From positions 335,839 to 399,838 of the forward strand of contig JAMPIV010019877.1 of assembly GCA_024509875.1 (NCBI GenBank): 64,000 bases of DNA, given 5' to 3'. The position numbers were made by a program, and so were the translations under genes. The notes under the pieces were generated by a model that did not search any database, had not been told where the DNA came from, and worked only from the letters and a program-made list of their open reading frames with translations. This document shows, one piece after another, positions 33,136-45,636 of this stretch; the stretch's first letter is position 1, and each line of letters starts with the position of its first letter. The DNA comes from Oreohelix idahoensis (taxonomy: Eukaryota > Mollusca > Gastropoda > Stylommatophora > Oreohelicidae).

Positions 33136-35259
33136 ATGACTCGTACCAAGCCACAAGCGAAAAAGAGGAAAGTCTATAGAAGCCCTCAAACACTTGTCAG
33201 CAGCATCAAACAAGAACCTGCGAAGAACAAACAGAGTCAACCAGAGAGCACGATTACTCCAACTACTAGCGTCGTGGCCGCTCCCTCTCAGAAGCCAGAA
33301 GCAAACGGTTCTGACCTAGATGATGAAGACACAGAACGTAAAGAAATATTGAGAGCGATACAACAGCTGGAGCAGACGACGGAAAGAATAGAGAAAAGAA
33401 AACAAGAACTTAGAACCATGCTGCCACCACCACACGTACCCGATTCGTCAACAAAACCCCAGTCTACCACAGAGAAGCTGCAACAAACACCAATGACACC
33501 ACCACACGATGCCGAGAGGACACCTGCAAACACTACAAAGGAGACAACTCTTCAACACAGACCGGCACAAGGGGTAGACAAAAGAGCAGAACAACAAGAC
33601 GTCACCTCACAACCAGCTGCTGATGTGGGGACAATATCATCGGAACTAGACGAATTAGACACAGAAGCTATCGCAGAGACCGTTATGGACGCACTATACA
33701 GAATGCGTGAAGAGGGAGACGAGTTCCTTAGGCTCACTCCAACATTGAAAGAAGCACTATTTGAGGAGGCTCCAGTGTCAGACATCGAGATACGCCGGAT
33801 TTTAACAGAGAACAGCCAAGTCCACCGCGGTGATCAAGAGAAGCAGAATCATGAGCAGACAGAAGAGGACAGGGTACCGAGCCCAAAGACAGATACTCAG
33901 CCAGTGGTGGCAGATGGGAGATGCCGCCCAGGCGAACTACGAAAAAGCATTCACAAAGAACAGGATCAAGAGCGCAAAATAAAAATTACGCAGTTGTCCG
34001 AAGGAGAAGCCACACTCAGGGCACTCCCGGACGACAAAGTAATCAATGTCCTGGAGAAAGTAGTAGGCAAAAGAGGCATAATAAGTATCAGAATGCACCC
34101 ACAGGGAGTGACACTTGCCTTGAATGATACAGAAATGACTAAATCGCTGATGACTGCTCTGGCATCCGGGCCTAAAGAATTTCAGCTACCACACCGGATC
34201 AAAATTTAAGCAGAAATCTACACTGAAACCAAGAGAGTAGTCATCAAAGGGATAGACACCAGCTTGTCAGACACAGAGGCCCTCAGCTACATCCAGGCCG
34301 AAAACCCTCTGTATAGAATCACACACGCAGAAAGGCTTAAGTCCTGGAACAAAGAAGACACCAGACTGATAATAGTGACTCTACAAGGGAAAACAATCCC
34401 AGAAAACATCACTATCCAGAATAGACCTCGAAGAACACATGCCTACATTTCGCCAGTGATACAGTGTTCAAAGTGCCAGGGATTTTCTCACACAAGAAAC
34501 ACGTGCAGAAAAGAGACGGTCTGTAGATAATGTGCGAGCAGCCACGAATACAAAGACTGCCCAAAGGCAAAAAAAGACCACGACTACAAAACGCCAAACA
34601 AAAATAGAAAATGTATCAACTGCCTCGGAAATCACGGAGCACGATACCGAGGGTGTCCCGAATATCAACAAACAAGGCAAATAATTACAGTTGCCATTGG
34701 AAAGGGGGTATCGTACCAAGAGGCAAAAAACACATTGAAGGCAAGTAATTTAGGTAAAAGGCGCCTAGACAGCCTAACAGAACAGGTCAGACAGCTCACG
34801 ACTGAGGTGAGAGATCTAAAACAACAACTGCGAAAGGAAAGAGAAAACCGACAGCCACACAAAAACAGAACATCAACTGCCAGATGTGAAGAAATCCCTG
34901 ATAGCTCGGAAAGCGCGAAACAACAACAATTCATGAACGACATGAAAATAATACACCAAGACATGAAAAGAATTCAACAGCAGGTAGAAGAAGATGTCAA
35001 AAAGCTGATAGAACTGAAAGAAGGAAACGAAGAGGTACTGAAGAGAATAGAGGCAGAAAGAATAACCATGGAAGAAATAACATCAAACACAAAAGATATT
35101 AAAACGAACTACCAATCAGACGAAGTCATCGAGGAAACGCTGGAAAAGCTACTCCCAACAATTATAGAAAAAGCGCTATCTAAGATGCAAGAGCAAAGGA
35201 AGACGCAAGAAACAGAAACAAGGAGGACAAAAACACACAAAACCATACAAGCCAGATAG
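33136..35259 (+). pseudogene. LINE ORF1 (gag-like) with three zinc knuckles
   Basis: A 708-codon frame starts at ATG 33136 and is broken by stops at 34207-34209 and 34528-34530. The N-terminal third is polar with a coiled-coil segment (about 33330-33410). The central region resembles the RRM-like gag of I/Jockey LINEs, followed by CCHC knuckles (CSKCQGFSHTRNTC, CASSHEYKDC preceded by the stop, and CINCLGNHGARYRGC). The C terminus is a long Lys/Glu coiled coil. It would package LINE RNA. No matching ORF2 follows; a different LINE ORF1 starts 350 bp downstream. Confidence 0.85.
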
Positions 35260-35605
35260 GGAGGCAGGATACGAAACACAATAAAGAACATGCCACGGCA
35301 ACACAAACAGAGAAACAACGAAGAGGACGCCAGCTAGCACCAGTCCTTTTCAGGACTATCAACCGACCACCATCGAAGAGCGTAGCACACAATAAACCCC
35401 AATTATAACCAATTTACAGGTTGAACAGGGTATAACAGCAACATAGTAGACCAAAATAACGAACGAAAAAAAAACTTCTGTCAGAATACTCAGAACCAAA
35501 AAAAATCCGCTCTCTGTTTTGGAGAGGCGTGTTAGAGGTTATTTTTCACGGATTTCACCTGTTTTTAAGATTTAACAGTTTGTTCACCAGCTCAAGATTT
35601 CAGCA

Positions 35606-36682
35606 ATGAATCCAAGCAACATCACCGCAGCTGTAAACATCACGATGGACGCTTTCGAGGGAGGGAACATTCACCGGGCGGGAACCTTGGTTCTGTCCGT
35701 CTCAGGACCGCAGGCGGCGGCGAAGGCGTCCCCGTCTTTTCTCACCAGTGTTTTGGTGGGCCCGGGGGGAGTGCCTATAGACGGCATTTCAACCCTATAC
35801 CGTTTCGAGAACCCAGTGAGATGGTACTTAAACCTGTCGGCAGAAGCACACACACGTTTTTATTCGAAACTGCACGGTAAGAAAATTCAGCTGTCGAACC
35901 CGGAGCTCACCATCATGGTTGAGCCCCTGGAGAAGGAGCGGGTGAAAGCGACTTTGCAATGGCTCCCTCCAACAATCAAACAGCAAGCAGTGGAGAATAT
36001 TGCCAGACAAGTAACCGGCGACCCCGAAGCAGAGGTCTACCGCATCAGAAATGCTCCAGACAAATGGGGAGTACTCTTTAAGCAAGATGTACCAGTTCCA
36101 CATTTCATTGACTTAAAAATAGCAGATCAGGAACAACACAAGGTCCTCATCACCATGCCAGGTCGGAGAATGGTATGTCCACACTGTGGGGAAGACACCC
36201 ACTGGGCAAATAAGTGCTCGAAGAAACCAGGACAAAGACCAAGGCCACTAGCAGCACCAACCACAACTGAAACCACCTCGTGGCCACGGCTGCCACGAAA
36301 AGAAACAGCAGTGCGAAATCAAAACAGAGAGAGGCCCCAAGAGTCGCAGGCAAGAGACCCACCACCGGTGGATGATGACTTCACGCTCGTCAGAAACAAA
36401 AAAAGGGACAACAAAAGACAAAGACGACACTCGGCACCTATTAGCCCCGACACAGACGGCACAGAAACAGAACAGAAACCAGAACTGACAACCACACCAA
36501 CCACTAGGAAAGCAGCACCACCACCAACCCAGACATTTGAGACGAAGTACATTATCAGCAACATCACCACAACAGCAGAGCAGACAAGCCCACCTGAAAT
36601 AGACTTATGCACCAAACTCATCATCGATCTCACAAGAAACCCAGCAGATGACGAGGAACAAGGAAACAGCCTACACAAGTAA
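35606..36682 (+). CDS. Tx1/L1-type LINE ORF1, intact
   Basis: A 358-codon intact frame starting MNPSNITAAVNI. The N-terminal half is a globular nucleic-acid-binding-like region with no strong coiled coil. A CCHC knuckle CPHCGEDTHWANKC (residues about 190-204) and a long basic, Pro/Thr-rich disordered tail follow. The gap of about 85 bp to ORF2 and the shared strand make it the ORF1 of the Tx1-like LINE downstream. Base composition is more GC-rich than the flanks. It would act as the RNA-binding partner of the ORF2 protein. Confidence 0.8.
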   Translation: MNPSNITAAVNITMDAFEGGNIHRAGTLVLSVSGPQAAAKASPSFLTSVLVGPGGVPIDGISTLYRFENPVRWYLNLSAEAHTRFYSKLHGKKIQLSNPELTIMVEPLEKERVKATLQWLPPTIKQQAVENIARQVTGDPEAEVYRIRNAPDKWGVLFKQDVPVPHFIDLKIADQEQHKVLITMPGRRMVCPHCGEDTHWANKCSKKPGQRPRPLAAPTTTETTSWPRLPRKETAVRNQNRERPQESQARDPPPVDDDFTLVRNKKRDNKRQRRHSAPISPDTDGTETEQKPELTTTPTTRKAAPPPTQTFETKYIISNITTTAEQTSPPEIDLCTKLIIDLTRNPADDEEQGNSLHK

Positions 36683-36767
36683 ATTTTTCATTCAACAACG
36701 GGTATGTTACCAATCATTATAGCATTTATACTTACAATACTACTTCAATGTATTTTAGTTGTTTAAA

Positions 36768-39700
36768 ATGGCGGATGCTATAGTATGTCTAAGTATAAAT
36801 ATTAGAGGCGCCCGCGCCAAACTACAACACATCATACCACTCATACATAAACACAAACCAGATTTTATACCATACAAGAAACCAACATACACACAGGCGA
36901 ACACGCATCACAGATCACAACCCAGTTAGGACTAAGGCATTCTTGTTTTAGCTTAGCCATTCACAACACTGGTTCAGGAACAGCTATATTACAAACATCA
37001 GACAAGTGGGAAATACTTAAGAAAAACAGGGATACCGAGGGTAAAATAGCCATAGTTCACGTAGGAAACAAGAAACACACATACACGATAGTTAACATAC
37101 ACGCCCCAGCAAACTACAGTCATCAGCTACAATTTTACGATAGCCTAGATAACTTACTCACACACTTATACAGGGGACACAACATTATATTAGGTGGTGA
37201 TTTTAACTGTGTTTTGACAGATATGGATCTGGTAGGTGGTGAGGTTAGAGCACAGATAAGGAGAACTAACAGAGAAGACACACACCAATTAGACATATTA
37301 CAAACCATAACAGACACCCACAGCCTAACAGACGCATACAGACACGCACATCCCCAAAGCACAGACACCACACACGCAAACGCAAACAAAATACACAACC
37401 GAGCTTCAAGATTAGACAGAATCTATATACCATCAACACACCACATAATTCGGGCCAAACACTTACCAGAAACTTTAAAGTTTACAGACCACAAAGCAAT
37501 ACTCACTGCCATTAGTTCTACTCAGGCAAGCACACATTTCAAACGCTCTCCACACTGGAAATTCAACAACACTTTACTCCAAAACAAAACATACACGGAA
37601 CATATGACTCAACTCATTCTTACATACACAACTGATGTGCCAACAGGAAACATACAACATCACTGGGAAATACTAAAAAATACAATACGTGAGCGAACGC
37701 AGTTAATGTCAGCTAGGATTCACAAGGACAGGATAAAACAAGAGAAACTAGTAGAAGATGCAATACAGCTTACAAAACAAACAGACAGAAATTCACCCAC
37801 CATCCTCACATTAGAAGACCAGCTACAACAACGCAAGAACCATAGGTTTCAGGGCGCCCTACTACGGACAAACTGAACACAATCACACAAGAAACGCCCA
37901 GTAAACAATACATGGCAATAGAACAAAACATACAACGCTGCAGACAGATAGGGCAAATAGTAGATCTAGACTGAACCACACAGACAGAAACCCAAAACAT
38001 AGTACAAGCTTTTGAAGATTACTACAGAAACCTGTACACACAAGAAAACGTCCAGTCACGCATACAAGACACATTTATGCACTTTACAAAGAAACTATCA
38101 GATGCAGACAAGCAAGGTCTAGATGCCGAGCTGACACTTACAGACATAACACTCGCAATAAACACTATGCAAAAAGACAAATCACCAGGGCCGGACAGAC
38201 TCACAGCAGAATTTTATCAACACTTTTTTCCCATCTTAGGCCCCCTTCTATTCAAAGTGTACACAGAAGCTTTCGAGAACAAATAACTCCCACCAAGCTT
38301 GAACATGTCATACATCACTCTCATACCCAAAGACAACTCAGACAAAACACTCCTTAAAAACTACAGACCCATATCTCTCCTAAACGTAGACTACAAAATT
38401 TTAACAAAAACGCTAACAAACAAACTAAAACCATTCATGACCACCCTTATACATGAAGACCAGCAATGTAGCGTTCAACACAGAAACATTCACCAGCACA
38501 CACATTTCATCAGAGACATAATTACCTACGCACACGAGAAGGATTGTCAGTCGTCCATCCTATCTCTCGATCAAGAGAAAGCTTTTGATCGAATATCACA
38601 CTCATACCTTCACAAAACACTACTACATTGCAACATAGGTGGAAACTTTAGGAAATGGATTGAAATCCTTTACGCGAAGCCCGAAAGCAAGGTTTTGGTG
38701 AATCACACTTTTAACAACACTTTCAGGCTAACGCGATCCGTCAGGTAGGGGTGTCCTCTCTTCCCCCTACTCTACGTTCTATCACTAGAACCCATGCTGG
38801 AAAAAATTAGAAAGGACAGCTCTATTAAGGGCACCTTTATACCAGGGAAAGGTGAGCAGAAGTTGATTGCTTATGCAGACGACACCACCTTTTTCCCACC
38901 AAACGACGAGTCTATTGCAAACATTCTAAACACATTCACAGTCTTTAGTAAAGGTAGCGGAACTAAAGTCAACGTACAGAAATCGACAATAATGGGCATA
39001 GGCAAATGGAAAAACAAAACAGACTTTCCATTTGGGCTTGTACCAACAAACAACATCAAAATCTACGGCATCACTTTTCCTTCACACCCAAGCCGCACAC
39101 ACAAAGACACATGGCAGAACCTAGCAACACAAATGACAGACATGCTACATAGATACAAATTCAAAACCACAACAATTTTTTGACGAAGCACGATTGTAAA
39201 CACTTATGTCATTCCCAAATTATTATACGTAGCCACAGTTTTTGACCCCCTGAAACAGACCATTACAGACATAAACAAACAGATCAGAAGTTTTATTTTT
39301 AGTCGCACAATTTACAGCATAAAACATAAGACACTCATACAAGAAAAGAAACAGGGAGGGATTGCACTCCAGGACATATAGACAAAGATCCAAGCACTTA
39401 GAATCAAACACGCAGTGAGCATCATCAAACATCCAGAGCAACACGCGCTAGCACACTATTATATGGGGCTCAGACTTACCAGACTGAGACCACTAAATAA
39501 CTCAATGCCGCACCATTTCGGCCCACTACCATCATTTTACAAGTCATGCATACAAGCCATTCACGGACACGACAACTTAATTCACCAGAAAACAAATGCA
39601 ATCTACAAATACTTAGTCAAACTACAAGCACCCCCGTTACATCTCAGAATTAAAAGGGGACAGAAATACTTCAAGACAAATTACACTGACACTTTCACCA

Positions 39701-40047
39701 ACCTACACAACCCTCAAATCACCGCTAAGGCAAGAGAAGTTACCTTCAGACTTATATACAACATGACACCCACAACAGAACGACAAGCTCACAGATCCAA
39801 GCAAACATCACGGTGTCAGCTGTGCAAAACACGCATACAAGAAACTGAAGACCATATTTACTACACGTGCAATACAGTCATACCCATGAAAAAAAGCATT
39901 GCAAAGTATCATTGCCTCACACACGGAAAGACCCGTAGACTTTTACAGAGCTATATTTTTAAACACGATCCCAGGAACGACACCACACATACAAACAAAA
40001 CTTCTCATCTTATTGTCTCAATTCAGAGATTTGATTTGGAGTTTTAG
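36768..40047 (+). pseudogene. Tx1/L1-like LINE ORF2, endonuclease-reverse transcriptase, broken
   Basis: Starts at ATG 36768 with the first beta strand of an APE-type endonuclease. A frameshift near 36870 is followed by an open stretch with GGDFNCVL, SRLDRIYI and TDHKAI (the catalytic Asp/His region). After another break near 37900, one frame runs to 40047 with several in-frame stops (for example 38284-38286, 38746-38748, 39181-39183, 39379-39381). RT blocks are KSPGPDRLTAEF, NYRPISLLNVDYKI, LDQEKAFDRI and AYADDTTFF. A C-terminal CQLC...H...C knuckle follows near 39810. The RISLLNVDYKI-type block and gene layout point to the Tx1/L1 group. Confidence 0.9.
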
Positions 40048-40840
40048 GAATTTAGCAGTGTTCAAATACCGCCTTTTTAATTCGCAAATACTGTTAAAGG
40101 TCTTCCTACAGAAAGCACTGTCAATTTCATCCGATTTTAATGTACAGCGGAGCAACACTCCTCTACTCTCTCCGTCTTAGGAGAGTGGCCTAGATGCTAC
40201 AAGACTGCCACTTTTTACTTCTGTCTTTCTTTCGTACCAGGGCGTGCTTGCCTCTTGAAAGGCGGCTCAGGGCTGTGCTCAACTATTACATCTTTAATTT
40301 GAGCTTGCACACGACTGAGAACAAAGCAGTCCGTAACACGTACCGACCACTCTCCTACCTGGGGCTTTCAGTAGGGTCGCTCGCCCCATTATCTCCGGGC
40401 GCCTATGTTTCCGATTGCCTTACATCTTCGGAACGCAGTCATTCATACTTATGATTTTTTATTTGTGAGTGTGTGCGTGCGATGGGTTTTTACTATGTAA
40501 TAGTAAAAAGTACTTGTAGTATCAGACCATGTTTGTTCGTTTTATTTAAAATGATGGAAGAGTTTTTTCCTATATGTAAAATAGACCACATCTGTTATAA
40601 CATTCACATTTGTTTCTCTCGTTTTCCAAATTTTTGATCATATCTAGACAGTATGTCCTTTCGCAAAATGTATTGCTGCATAACTGTGAGTGTGTGTATT
40701 CATGCATTCATATCAGTATAAATGCTCGAATGCAAGGGCACAACACTGGTTTTATGAATATACTTATATGTCACTATTGATTCTGATACCTTGAGAATGC
40801 ACTTATTGAATAAAGTTTGGGTGGGGGGAAAAAATCTGTT
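40048..40840 (+). other. 3' untranslated region of the Tx1-like LINE
   Basis: No gene. It ends with GAATAAAGTTTG followed by a G-run and A-run near 40808-40835, which looks like a polyadenylation signal and tail. Parts resemble 52137-52803, which ends with AAATAAAGTTT and a longer A-run, so both may be 3' ends of one LINE family. Confidence 0.5.
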
Positions 40841-41157
40841 CTTTGTACACAATCTAATTTTACATAGACATACATAAGTTTCAATTTTAGAAAACTTTTC
40901 TACCTGGTACTTAGTGGTCTATGAATATACACAATCAAATCTTACATGAATGTACAGAAATGTCCAACTTTGATATTTACCTTTCCCACAGTGTACCCAC
41001 AGTTTATAAATGTAATTTATTGTTTGCTGTAAAATGAACATGTTTTGGAATTTTAAAATGGACATGTCTTAGGAAACCTGACTATACTACCCTTTTTCAC
41101 TCCTACTTTGTCCTTCCTGTTGTGGTAAAGTGGGATGTTATAAATATTTATAGGGGA
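40841..41157. other. No gene seen
   Basis: AT-rich flank between the LINE 3' end and the second copy of the 1.9-kb repeat. Confidence 0.45.
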
Positions 41158-43000
41158 CTTAGTGTACTGACTGAGATCAGCTGTGAAGGTATCTGTATCT
41201 AATAAGTGTGGTGTATTACAGATAACCTTACTTGCTACCACATTTATACCTCAGTCAGAATTATTCTGGAATATTGTGATGACTACGTTGAATGTCTAGG
41301 GTATTGAAAATGATGAAGTGTAAGTCACAACAACAACAGACAGATAAACAATTTAATTTATTCCACAACACTTTACAACACTGTGACACTCACACACATA
41401 TAACACTCTATTAGACTATCTTAAATGAGTCAAGTGTTTAAGTTTAAAAATATATGTATTAATTCTTGTCAATAATGGATATCCTGATTCAACTACACAG
41501 TGAACCAGGAATCACAATCAAATGTAATTACAAGTATTATGTACACAGGTTATATATATGAACTTTGTATTGACATAGTTTATTATTATTATTCTATGTG
41601 TGTAATTTGTGCAGTAGTAATATGAGGTAATACTGGTTTTGTTCAAGCTTGGTTGTTGTTTTTCATCATGACTTCAAGTGTTTGATTATCGGGGAAATAG
41701 TATTGGGAAAAGTTCACAGTTCCTGTCATTTGAACCAATTAATTGTCCCTCTGTGTTTAACAAAATGTCAATTTTTGAGGGGGCACATAATGTTGAGCTA
41801 CTCTGGCCACAGAAGCTTATCTTTCGTGATGGTGGCAGGAAAAGACTCCTCTGCTCGATTGCTTCCTGTGTTCTGGAGATACTTCACTGGTCGCTATCTG
41901 GACCAAGGAGTATGCTGTCAGCCTCTGGATTCAGCAAAAACTCAGACCAGGTGCTGCTTCAATAACTAGGACCACAGTCCCTGAAACAAGAAGGTTGTAC
42001 CTCCTACTTCAGAACTAATTTATAATCTATTTCCACACTAAACACAATACATAACAAACACTGAGTTCAGAGCGTTAGGCCAACTGCTAGCTTCATCTGA
42101 AACAATTTACACCAGTATTCTCCTCCTAAATGGTTACTACGCCTCTGCAATTCCAGCATTAGTTCCTTCTAGTCAATAAGATAGGTGTCAGTGTACTGTT
42201 TGGCAATTCCATGCAGTTTTACTTTTCTCCGACACCTTCTGTTCAGGTTGGAGCACTATATAGGCCTTGCCTCATGTTCGCTACTGAACCACACACATAT
42301 ACAGACATAAATTATCAATTTACATTCAATTTTCATTAAAAAGATATTGAATATATCAAGCTTACCACAATTCATGGAAATAATACACAGATACGTTGAC
42401 TGTCGATGAATAATGGCACAAATTCCGATCTGCCTCTGTCCCAGACTTTTATTTCGAAAAATATGATCTGGCTCTCAACGCACTGTTTCTTAGTAAGGTT
42501 ATTTTAACATGTGGCACTGAACTGACGCTCCTAATTGCCTATATTGGCGGGTCTAACCAATCGAGCCATGTTTACACAAGCGTTTGAAAAAAAAGTACCC
42601 TTCCTTCCGTCTCCCCTAACAACAAAAAATAGTATTTGCAGACCGACTAATCAAGTTTAGCCTTACATATACTTTCCGCCAATCAAATAGGAGGTAACAT
42701 GTTGGCCTATTTCCCGTACAATGGTGGTTTCAAGACCTGCCACTGCGCAATTCTGATTTTTGTGTTGTCTGACAGCACCACCATTTTATTTTGGCTATAA
42801 TTTGTTAATTCCTAGACTATTTGCGTAACGTTTAACATATTCTTTGTCAGCAAGTCCTAAGGAACCCAATTATATAAATTTAAGGGAGCTAGGTGGCTGC
42901 GTTCAAAATGTGAATTTTCTTCTACCTCCTGTTCACTTCGATACGATGTGGTGTCTGGGTACTGTCAGGCTTTCAAACGTAAACCAGTATAATGTCATGT
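41158..43000 (+). repeat. Unknown 1.9-kb repeat, copy 2
   Basis: Diverged direct copy of 29973-31870 with the same order of landmarks. The start hairpin pairs 41167-41175 with 41250-41258. Open frames inside are not shared between the two copies, so none is supported as a gene. Confidence 0.8.
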
Positions 43001-44135
43001 TTCCCAATAAGCATTTTTCAGGTTTTTAAACCTAACTCTCGTATGGGTAGTGTTTTTTTATCACTGTCGATTTGAAAAAAAATTAGTGCTTCTGGCCTTT
43101 CGCGCGGGGAGGGTATTAATTTTGTATCGCGAGACGCGTGTTAGGGTTGCATGCGTTCCTGCTTTCAGCCCTCCCTCTCTCTCTATCCTAAGTTCATCTG
43201 TCTTTCCGTTTATGTTAACGTAGTGTAATTAATGTTAGTATTAATTTAGGTCATTAATCAGCTTGCGTATCTCAAGGTTTTCTTAGAAATACAGTACACG
43301 TTTTATTGTAGAAAGCGTGTAGTGATGCAGTAGGCTTTACTATCAACGTGAAACGTTACAATTTGCAGACGAAGTAGAAAACAAGGGGGATTTCGAGTAC
43401 AGTCATTGTGACAGCACTGTTCTTTACCATTCTTCTTTCCTTTTATTGAATTTATTTGTTAGGCTTTACATTTACCTTTTAATTTATATATGTGGATTTA
43501 GAATGTTTCACGACACCTGTGTGCTAGCTTTCTCGGGGCTTTTCATTTGTGTGTGCAAACCATCTCCTGTTGAAACTTGTCACAGAGAGTTTATTGATCA
43601 TAAATTGCCTATATCCTCTTCTTTTTCTTTCACCCGTATCCTCTATTTTATTATCACTCTTTACCTTTTTCCTGTATTTTTCGCATCCATTCGTTTGCGA
43701 AAAATATTTTTTTTTCCCATTCTCACTTTCGCCAGTTTCGTTTCTCATTTAGAAATGCATTTCATTGCTGATTAAACGAGTAACTTTTTACGTAACGTGT
43801 CAGTCCCTTGCTCCAGACGATTTGGCGTGAGAATGAATTCGGTCAATCGCCGCAGATTGACGAAATAACTGTGAATAATTTGGCTATCTCAGACATAAAG
43901 CCGACATAGCGTTTGCATTCTCACCTGTCAAAACGTAGCTTCTCGGTGAGCGCTGAGGTGAGGCGTGAATCCCGACGTCTCCCCGGGCGCAGTATCAGAC
44001 ATTTGTCTGGTAGTTTGCATCTGACCCGTAGTTTCCTCGGTAGATTCTCAGTGTCAGGGTGGAGAAGGCGCCATCACATTTTCACATTCGCAGTCAAGAC
44101 TAGAACAAGCCTTCGTTCGAAAAATTATCAGTTAT
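43001..44135. other. No gene seen
   Basis: Contains a short CG-rich patch near 43095-43150 and a pyrimidine-rich, AT-rich middle. Short open frames show no domain. It ends with AGGAT, the left target duplication of copy C. Confidence 0.5.
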
Positions 44136-44140
44136 AGGAT

Positions 44141-45276
44141 TGTGACAACTTGCCCAATCTTCTCTTCATTTTTTTTATTATTTACGGACATCGTTTTTTT
44201 TCTCATCCTCAATGCATGATCGCAAAGTCCCGGGAAGTGTCACTTGCGGAAATTCTCCTAGTATTCAGTATTTTCTCGCTATTTTTAGATACGACGTCAT
44301 TGTTGACCAATGACCTCGGTAGCTAGGAACCTGTTTTAATTTAAGACTGCTTAAGCTGATAAAACCAGTTTATGCCACTTTAGGAAGACCCCACGTGACT
44401 TTTAACGCTATTGATTGGAGCGTTTATTTGACGCTAATGTCACATGATGCACGCTATGGATCACGTGTCCAAGCGGAAATGTCCCGCTAAAAGTGCGCCA
44501 AACACGGGCAATCTTCACTTGCCCGGAACCCTTGAGACAGCTAGGTCTAACCCAATTATCGGCGAATTCTCGCATTAAAAGCACTGAAGCCACGTGTCTA
44601 ATTGCGGGTTAGCGTCCATCTTTGAGTAGTCTATGGTGGAGCCTTGCACGACAGTCCAATCTCAGCGCAGAATACGGAGTCGAGCACAGAGAAGGCAAAT
44701 CCGAACCATTCAAGACCTACCGGGGCAACGTCAGGAGACCGGAGAACTAACCACACTTCACTATCAGCCAGGGGCTGAAAAGCTAAGTCCACGACAAAGG
44801 AAACTCACCTAATCAATGCCACAAAGTTTAGTCATCCATGATGAAAAACACGTGAATGTGAGACACATAATACATACAGCAGACACTAATTCCATCGACA
44901 ATACTATCATTCACCATCTATTCACTTTATTGCAATAAACCAATTGGGTGTATATACTGTACCCCACGCTTTGTTCCTTCCATTAGATGTTGAATATTGT
45001 CTACGTTTATCTTCCTTTATAAGGGAGGGGGGGCTCGTAAAATATAATATAATTTAAAGAATAATAATAATAGATAACTGAGAAGGGGACGACGGTAGCG
45101 AGAGACCAAATATCTCCTTACAATCTTTTCCAGACCTGTCGAGTTAGGAGAATTTACCCTCTTCGTCACCCTTTGGAAGTGGGAAAACCCAGCAGGGATT
45201 CCTTGAGCCAAATCTTCCACATCAGATCTATTATTTCCTCTAAATAATTCTCTTATCCTTTAAACGCTACGTGACA
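44141..45276 (+). repeat. 5' LTR of copy C, 1136 bp
   Basis: Starts TGTGACAACT and ends ACGTGACA. The last 860 bp are identical to 49610-50469 apart from one difference noticed (AGTAGTCTATGG against AGTAATCTATGG), which indicates a very recent insertion. No gene inside. Confidence 0.95.
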
Positions 45277-45277
45277 C

Positions 45278-45302
45278 TGGTGTCTCGGTCCGGGATTTGA
45301 AC
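45278..45302 (+). promoter_or_regulatory. Primer-binding site of copy C
   Basis: TGGTGTCTCGG followed by TCCGGGATTTGAAC, one base after the LTR. The complement ends in CCA and contains GTTCAAATCCCGG, the form of a tRNA T arm. It looks most like tRNA-Pro in the T arm, while the acceptor part differs, so the tRNA identity is tentative. Confidence 0.65.
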
Positions 45303-45636
45303 TTATGTATTTTATCATACCTCTGGGATAGTATCATCCATTCAGTCATTACAGTATACCATTTTAACACATGTATTTTCACACAGTGAGCTCTAGAAAG
45401 ACAGAAAACATTTTTTCTAGAAATTCAGGCATTGATTGGTGAATCCCTTTATATATGTTGTGTTTAATTAAGTTAGTTCTTGATTTTGTATTTCATTGAA
45501 TTACAGACCTTAAGTCTCCATAACTGTAGTAATTTCATTCTACAGCAGTCGGATAAATAATTAGTATTTACTTGTTGCTAGAAATACTATTGGAAGGTAG
45601 CACTAGCTTACTCAGTGTGGACTTTAACTGCAAAAG

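Noticed and set aside
33288..36678. Several minus-strand frames opposite the LINE ORF1 genes
   Set aside because: Shadows of the plus-strand coding sequence; composition is low-complexity Ser/Val/Cys/Leu with no domains.
29973..43000. The two 1.9-kb repeats as LTRs of one 13-kb element
   Set aside because: They are far too diverged from each other for an LTR pair with recognisable coding interior, have no clear TG...CA ends, and the DNA between them is LINE sequence without a primer site.
44408..45220. Minus-strand open frames repeated at 49598 and 50210
   Set aside because: They lie in the duplicated LTR of copy C; duplication explains their conservation.
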